DNA of 64,000 nt, taken from positions 868,001 to 932,000 of the forward strand of contig JADJIS010000002.1 in assembly GCA_016706865.1 (NCBI GenBank). Reading direction: 5' to 3'. Position 1 is the first letter of the stretch. Each line of letters begins with the position of its first letter. The DNA is from Bacteroidota bacterium. Lineage in GTDB: Bacteria; Bacteroidota; Bacteroidia; Chitinophagales; BACL12. This document shows positions 60,549-64,000 of the stretch, piece by piece. The notes below the pieces were generated by a model, which was not told where the DNA came from, did not search any database, and saw only the letters and a list, made by a program, of their open reading frames with translations. A program made the translations under genes and the position numbers.

Positions 60549-62987
60549 TTATTTACGAATTACAGCATTTAGTTCCTTTTCATAACGGGAAAGCAATTTT
60601 TGAATAACATCCTCCACCTCCGAATCGGTAAGTGTGCGGTCGGGATTTCCAAAAGTTAAACCGACAGCATAACTTTTTTTGCCTTCCAGTTTCTCGCCTT
60701 CATAAACATCAAATAACCGGATATCTTTTAATATAGGTTTGCCTTCTTTTTTTGTAATGGTTTCAATTTCGGCGAATGTAACGGAAGGTTCCAAAATTAA
60801 AGCAAGGTCTCTGCGCACTTCCGGAAATTTTGAAATTTCTTTAAAGGTTACTTTTCGTGAAACTAAATTTTCCAATAGCATATTCCAATCCAATTCTGCA
60901 TAATAAACCGGAATTTTAATATCAAAATCTGCACAAATTTCTTTTTTTACTGCACCACAAATTCCAATATTTTTCCCTCCGACAATTAATTCTGCTCCAC
61001 TTTCTAAAATTTTATTTGTTGGGGGGATATTATTCCACGTTGCCGAACAATTCATTTCCGACAATAAAGATTCCGTTAATTGTTTAATATCGAAGTGGTC
61101 TGATCTTCTTGTTGTATTTCTCCAGTTCTCTTCCGTTGCAGAACCCGTAAAATAAATTCCGATCTTTTCGGCCTCCGTATATTTCCCATTTAATAAAGAA
61201 TATACTCTTCCGAATTCAAACATCTTTAAGTCCTGTTGTTTATGGTTATGGTTGTAAGATATTACTTCCAATCCTGTGAACAACATGGTTTGACGCATAC
61301 AATCCAGTTCCGCATTTAAACTGTTTAATAAATTAACGCGTTCACTGTTTATTTCAGGAATAAATTTCTCTACATATTTTGAACGTGAAATTGCATTCGT
61401 AAATATTTCATAACAACCCGAGTCCGTTAAATAATTAATTGTTCTCTGACGAATTTTTTCTTTATCCGGTTTAGGGCTCACTAAATACGGAGTTCTAATA
61501 CCCGCAGGGACAGGAATATTATTAAAACCATACATACGCAGAATTTCTTCTATGATATCAATTTCGCGCAATACATCATTTTTGTAAGAAGGAACTTCCA
61601 GTTTTAATCCTTCCGGTGTTTTTTCAGCGATCTTAATATTTAATGATTCTAATATGGTGATGATCGTTTCTTGCGGGATCTTAATCGTGCTCATCATTTC
61701 CAATCTCGCATATCGCAAAAATATTTCTGTTGCATTTATTTTATTGGGATAAATGTCAATATAACTGCCTTGAATTTCTCCTCCACAAAGTTCTACAAGC
61801 ATACTTGCGGCAGTTTGCAGGGCTTTCATGGTAATTTCAACATCAGTTCCTTTTGCATATCGCGAGGAAGCATCAGTTTTTAATCCCTGATTGTTTTCTG
61901 TCCTTCTGATAAAGGAGGGATTAAAACAAGCACTTTCAATAAAAATATTTTTTGTGGAGGATGTTATTCCTGAATGTATTCCGCCATAAACTCCTGCAAT
62001 ACACATTCCTTCTGCCGCATTGCAGATCATCAGATCATCTGCATTTAATTTTCTTGTTTTTTCATCAAGGGTGATAAATTCGGTATTTTGAGGAAGTGTT
62101 TTTATGGTCACTATATTCCCTTTTATTTTATCCGCATCAAATGCATGTAATGGCTGACCAAATTCCTGTAAAATATAATTGGTGATATCCACCGCATTAT
62201 TAATTGGTCGCATCCCGACAGCCTTTAATTTATTTTGCAACCATGCCGATGATTCTTTAATAGTAATATTTTCTAACAGTATTCCGGAATATCTAAAACA
62301 ACCTTTTTCATTTTCCAGCAACACTTTAATTTTATTATCTGCGGAATTAGCATTTTTATTTTCTGCAATTTTTGTTGGATCCTTTAATTCCGGAAATTCT
62401 ATTCCCCTCGAAATTAATGCTGCTCTTAATTCGCGTGCAGTTCCGAAATGTGAATTTGCATCTGCGTGATTTGCAGTTAATCCGATCTCGATAATGGTAT
62501 CGGAATAAATATTGAATAATTTTTTTATATCTGTTCCTACAACAGTATCGGAAGGTAAAATAAATAAACCGTCATGCCCTTCACCCAATCCAATTTCATC
62601 TTCAGCGCATAACATTCCGTTGCTCTCCACACCGCGAATTTTTGCTTTTTTAATGGTAAAACTTTCTCCTTTTATTGGGTGGATGGTAGTTCCCGTAACA
62701 GCCACAATTACTTTTTGTCCCGCAGCCACATTCGGAGCGCCACAAACTATTTGCAAAATTTCTCCCGAACCCGTATTTACCGTTGTCACTTTCAATTTAT
62801 CCGCATCCGGATGTTTTTCGCAGGTAATAACTTCTCCGGCAACCAATCCCTCTAATCCTCCTTTTACACTTTCAAAAGCATAAACCCCTTCCACCTCCAA
62901 ACCGATATCGGTAAGTAATTCCGCTGCTTTGTCAGCACTCATTTTTACCGGTAAGATCTCTTGTAACCAGTTCCAGGATATTTTCAT
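60549..62987 (-). CDS. pheT: Phenylalanyl-tRNA synthetase beta subunit
   Basis: Beta subunit of the (alpha-beta)2 phenylalanyl-tRNA synthetase, 812 residues from MKISWNWLQEIL; 43 upstream codons are open but do not resemble the family. Domains in order: EMAP-like tRNA-binding OB domain (residues ~40-150, ITCEKHPDADKLKVTTVNTG), B3/B4 editing domain (SYIDIYPNKI region), B5 domain, and C-terminal FDX-ACB anticodon-binding domain (ISKFPEVRRDLALIL, ending DVIQKLLSRYEKELNAVIRK). pheS is not in the window. Confidence 0.96.
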   Translation of the reverse strand: MKISWNWLQEILPVKMSADKAAELLTDIGLEVEGVYAFESVKGGLEGLVAGEVITCEKHPDADKLKVTTVNTGSGEILQIVCGAPNVAAGQKVIVAVTGTTIHPIKGESFTIKKAKIRGVESNGMLCAEDEIGLGEGHDGLFILPSDTVVGTDIKKLFNIYSDTIIEIGLTANHADANSHFGTARELRAALISRGIEFPELKDPTKIAENKNANSADNKIKVLLENEKGCFRYSGILLENITIKESSAWLQNKLKAVGMRPINNAVDITNYILQEFGQPLHAFDADKIKGNIVTIKTLPQNTEFITLDEKTRKLNADDLMICNAAEGMCIAGVYGGIHSGITSSTKNIFIESACFNPSFIRRTENNQGLKTDASSRYAKGTDVEITMKALQTAASMLVELCGGEIQGSYIDIYPNKINATEIFLRYARLEMMSTIKIPQETIITILESLNIKIAEKTPEGLKLEVPSYKNDVLREIDIIEEILRMYGFNNIPVPAGIRTPYLVSPKPDKEKIRQRTINYLTDSGCYEIFTNAISRSKYVEKFIPEINSERVNLLNSLNAELDCMRQTMLFTGLEVISYNHNHKQQDLKMFEFGRVYSLLNGKYTEAEKIGIYFTGSATEENWRNTTRRSDHFDIKQLTESLLSEMNCSATWNNIPPTNKILESGAELIVGGKNIGICGAVKKEICADFDIKIPVYYAELDWNMLLENLVSRKVTFKEISKFPEVRRDLALILEPSVTFAEIETITKKEGKPILKDIRLFDVYEGEKLEGKKSYAVGLTFGNPDRTLTDSEVEDVIQKLLSRYEKELNAVIRK

Positions 62988-63319
62988 GGGGTAAAGATAA
63001 ATAAGAATTGTGGATGGGGTAGGTGGGAAACTCATTGTCGCATAAATGGGTGATAAAGGTCGCGGTAACAATACTTTCTTTCCGTTTTTTTCCTGCACTT
63101 TCCGGTTATTTTTCACCTGATATATTCAATGAATATGTACCTTTAAATAAGGTTTCTGTTAATAGGAGTCGGTGTCCTGTTAATATGTGATAAATTCAAC
63201 TTGTAACGAATATTTATCCTCTAAATATTACAAACAATTGAGTTATTAATAGTTTATTTTATCCAAATCTGCTTATTTCACAAAATTTGAACATAACTTT
63301 AGCTATATAACTACTGAAT
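62988..63319. other. Gene-free spacer upstream of pheT and of the last gene
   Basis: No gene is seen. The right part is A+T-rich with a small ATATTCA-A-TGAATAT dyad near 63124 and should hold the divergent promoters of pheT and the lipoprotein gene. Confidence 0.55.
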
Positions 63320-63949
63320 ATGACAAAATTGATATTTCTATCATTCATAGTTTTACTACTGTTCACTTGTAAGCCAGAACATATAGCATCCGATCTTGAA
63401 AAGGGAATCATTACCGGTATGGTAGTCGATTATACAACTAACACAGGAGTGCCTAATGCCACAGTCTTTTTGCTTGGTAATGACGGTGGAGGCACATGGG
63501 TTGGCGGCGGTACACCTTCATTTTTCATTGACCAGACTACTGCTGACGCAAACGGCAACTTTGCCTTCCAGGTTGAATATAATGAGGAAATAGGGTATTT
63601 GTGTTCCGCTATTTCCGACCTTTATTTTGACTATAATGATGAATTTTCAGTGGATAAATATTCTTCTGGAGTGGTTAATGTGGAAGTGAAATTACGCCCA
63701 AAGGCTTGGCTTAGTTTAACCATTAAATCTGTGAATGATTATGAATCGTTTGATTATATAGGTATTAATTCCACACCTTCCTATATATTTTATGGTGAAG
63801 TAGACACTTCGCAAATAATTTCAGTTTGGGGTAACGACTTGTATAATTTAGTATGGTTTATTTATGAAGATGGAATAAATAATGGGAGCGAATCTGCGGA
63901 TATATACTGCCCTTCATTCGACACTACATACTTTGAATTATTATACTAA
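63320..63949 (+). CDS. Lipoprotein with a carboxypeptidase-regulatory-like domain
   Basis: Lipoprotein of 209 residues (lipobox LFTC, C17). Residues ~28-125 form a CarboxypepD_reg-like beta-sandwich: ITGMVVDYTTNTGVPNATVF, TTADANGNFAFQVEYNEEIG and VVNVEVKLRPKAWL. The final 80 residues are a second, unrecognised beta domain (SLTIKSVNDYESFDYIG, ending DTTYFELLY). Such domains often serve in surface adhesion or substrate binding. The gene ends 51 bp before the window end. Confidence 0.75.
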   Translation: MTKLIFLSFIVLLLFTCKPEHIASDLEKGIITGMVVDYTTNTGVPNATVFLLGNDGGGTWVGGGTPSFFIDQTTADANGNFAFQVEYNEEIGYLCSAISDLYFDYNDEFSVDKYSSGVVNVEVKLRPKAWLSLTIKSVNDYESFDYIGINSTPSYIFYGEVDTSQIISVWGNDLYNLVWFIYEDGINNGSESADIYCPSFDTTYFELLY

Positions 63950-64000
63950 TTTACCGTTTAAATTTTTTACAATGCTAGTGCTTGCTATTTATTAGGCTTA

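Noticed and set aside
62988..63116. 43-codon N-terminal extension of PheT
   Set aside because: The family begins at MKISWNWL, and the extension has no similarity and low coding quality.
1..64000. tRNA or rRNA genes, complete insertion sequences, prophage
   Set aside because: I looked on both strands and saw no cloverleaf with a GGTTCRA-type T loop, no rRNA stretch, no transposase and no integrase.

Overview
The window comes from an A+T-rich member of the Bacteroidota. The evidence is a type IX secretion (T9SS) C-terminal sorting domain on two proteins, alternative complex III in place of a bc1 complex, promoters with a TAnnTTTG -7 box, no Shine-Dalgarno sequences in front of most starts, and the gene order pheT - coiled-coil gene - zapA - rny. 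I cannot fix the family or genus from sequence alone.

Layout. 0-12.2 kb: one long respiratory operon on the + strand, actC-actD-actE-actF-coxB-coxA-ctaB-two subunit III genes-subunit IV gene-two SCO genes-DUF420-small CxxC protein. It encodes menaquinol oxidation by alternative complex III, the aa3-type cytochrome c oxidase and its haem and copper maturation factors. 12.2-16.7 kb: a REP-like palindrome cluster, an SDR dehydrogenase, priA and a T9SS cargo protein. 16.8-25.4 kb: an Rrf2 regulator, an anion-porin-like protein, two variant Pst-type binding proteins, PstC/PstA/PstB-like components and an SLC13 permease. Four transcription units here share a 26-bp operator-like motif about 30-40 bp before the start codon. 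I infer an Rrf2-controlled anion uptake regulon, more likely for sulfate or another sulfur source than for phosphate. 25.4-38 kb: an accessory region with a GNAT-like gene and a small partner inserted before a remnant of a second SLC13 gene, a TlpA-like protein, a propeller lipoprotein, small membrane proteins, VOC and RtcB-like proteins, a DUF433/DUF5615 toxin-antitoxin pair, secreted unknowns and a lipase-META fusion. 38-47.3 kb: an FG-GAP T9SS protein, a DUF2809 protein, a polyprenyl sugar transferase with a lipoprotein, a Gfo/Idh oxidoreductase, lnt and an inositol-monophosphatase-type enzyme. 47.3-53.8 kb: the true phosphate module, Pit plus a DUF47 PhoU-like protein diverging from pstS-pstC-pstA-pstB-phoU, with 11-bp-spaced Pho-box-like repeats in the shared upstream region. 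53.8-64 kb: repeat-rich spacer, fasciclin protein, a small metal-type cluster, rny, zapA, pheT and a lipoprotein.

The most unusual non-coding signal is a set of tandem arrays with a strict 7-bp period but different unit sequences, at 40.4-40.6, 41.16-41.32, 51.17-51.33, 53.78-54.0 and 58.01-58.08 kb. Four of them begin at, or contain, the stop codon of the preceding gene (pstC, phoU, sugar transferase, rny). A 12-bp tandem array lies at 54.11-54.22 kb. I know of no description of such stop-codon-abutting heptamer arrays in Bacteroidota, but I could not search.
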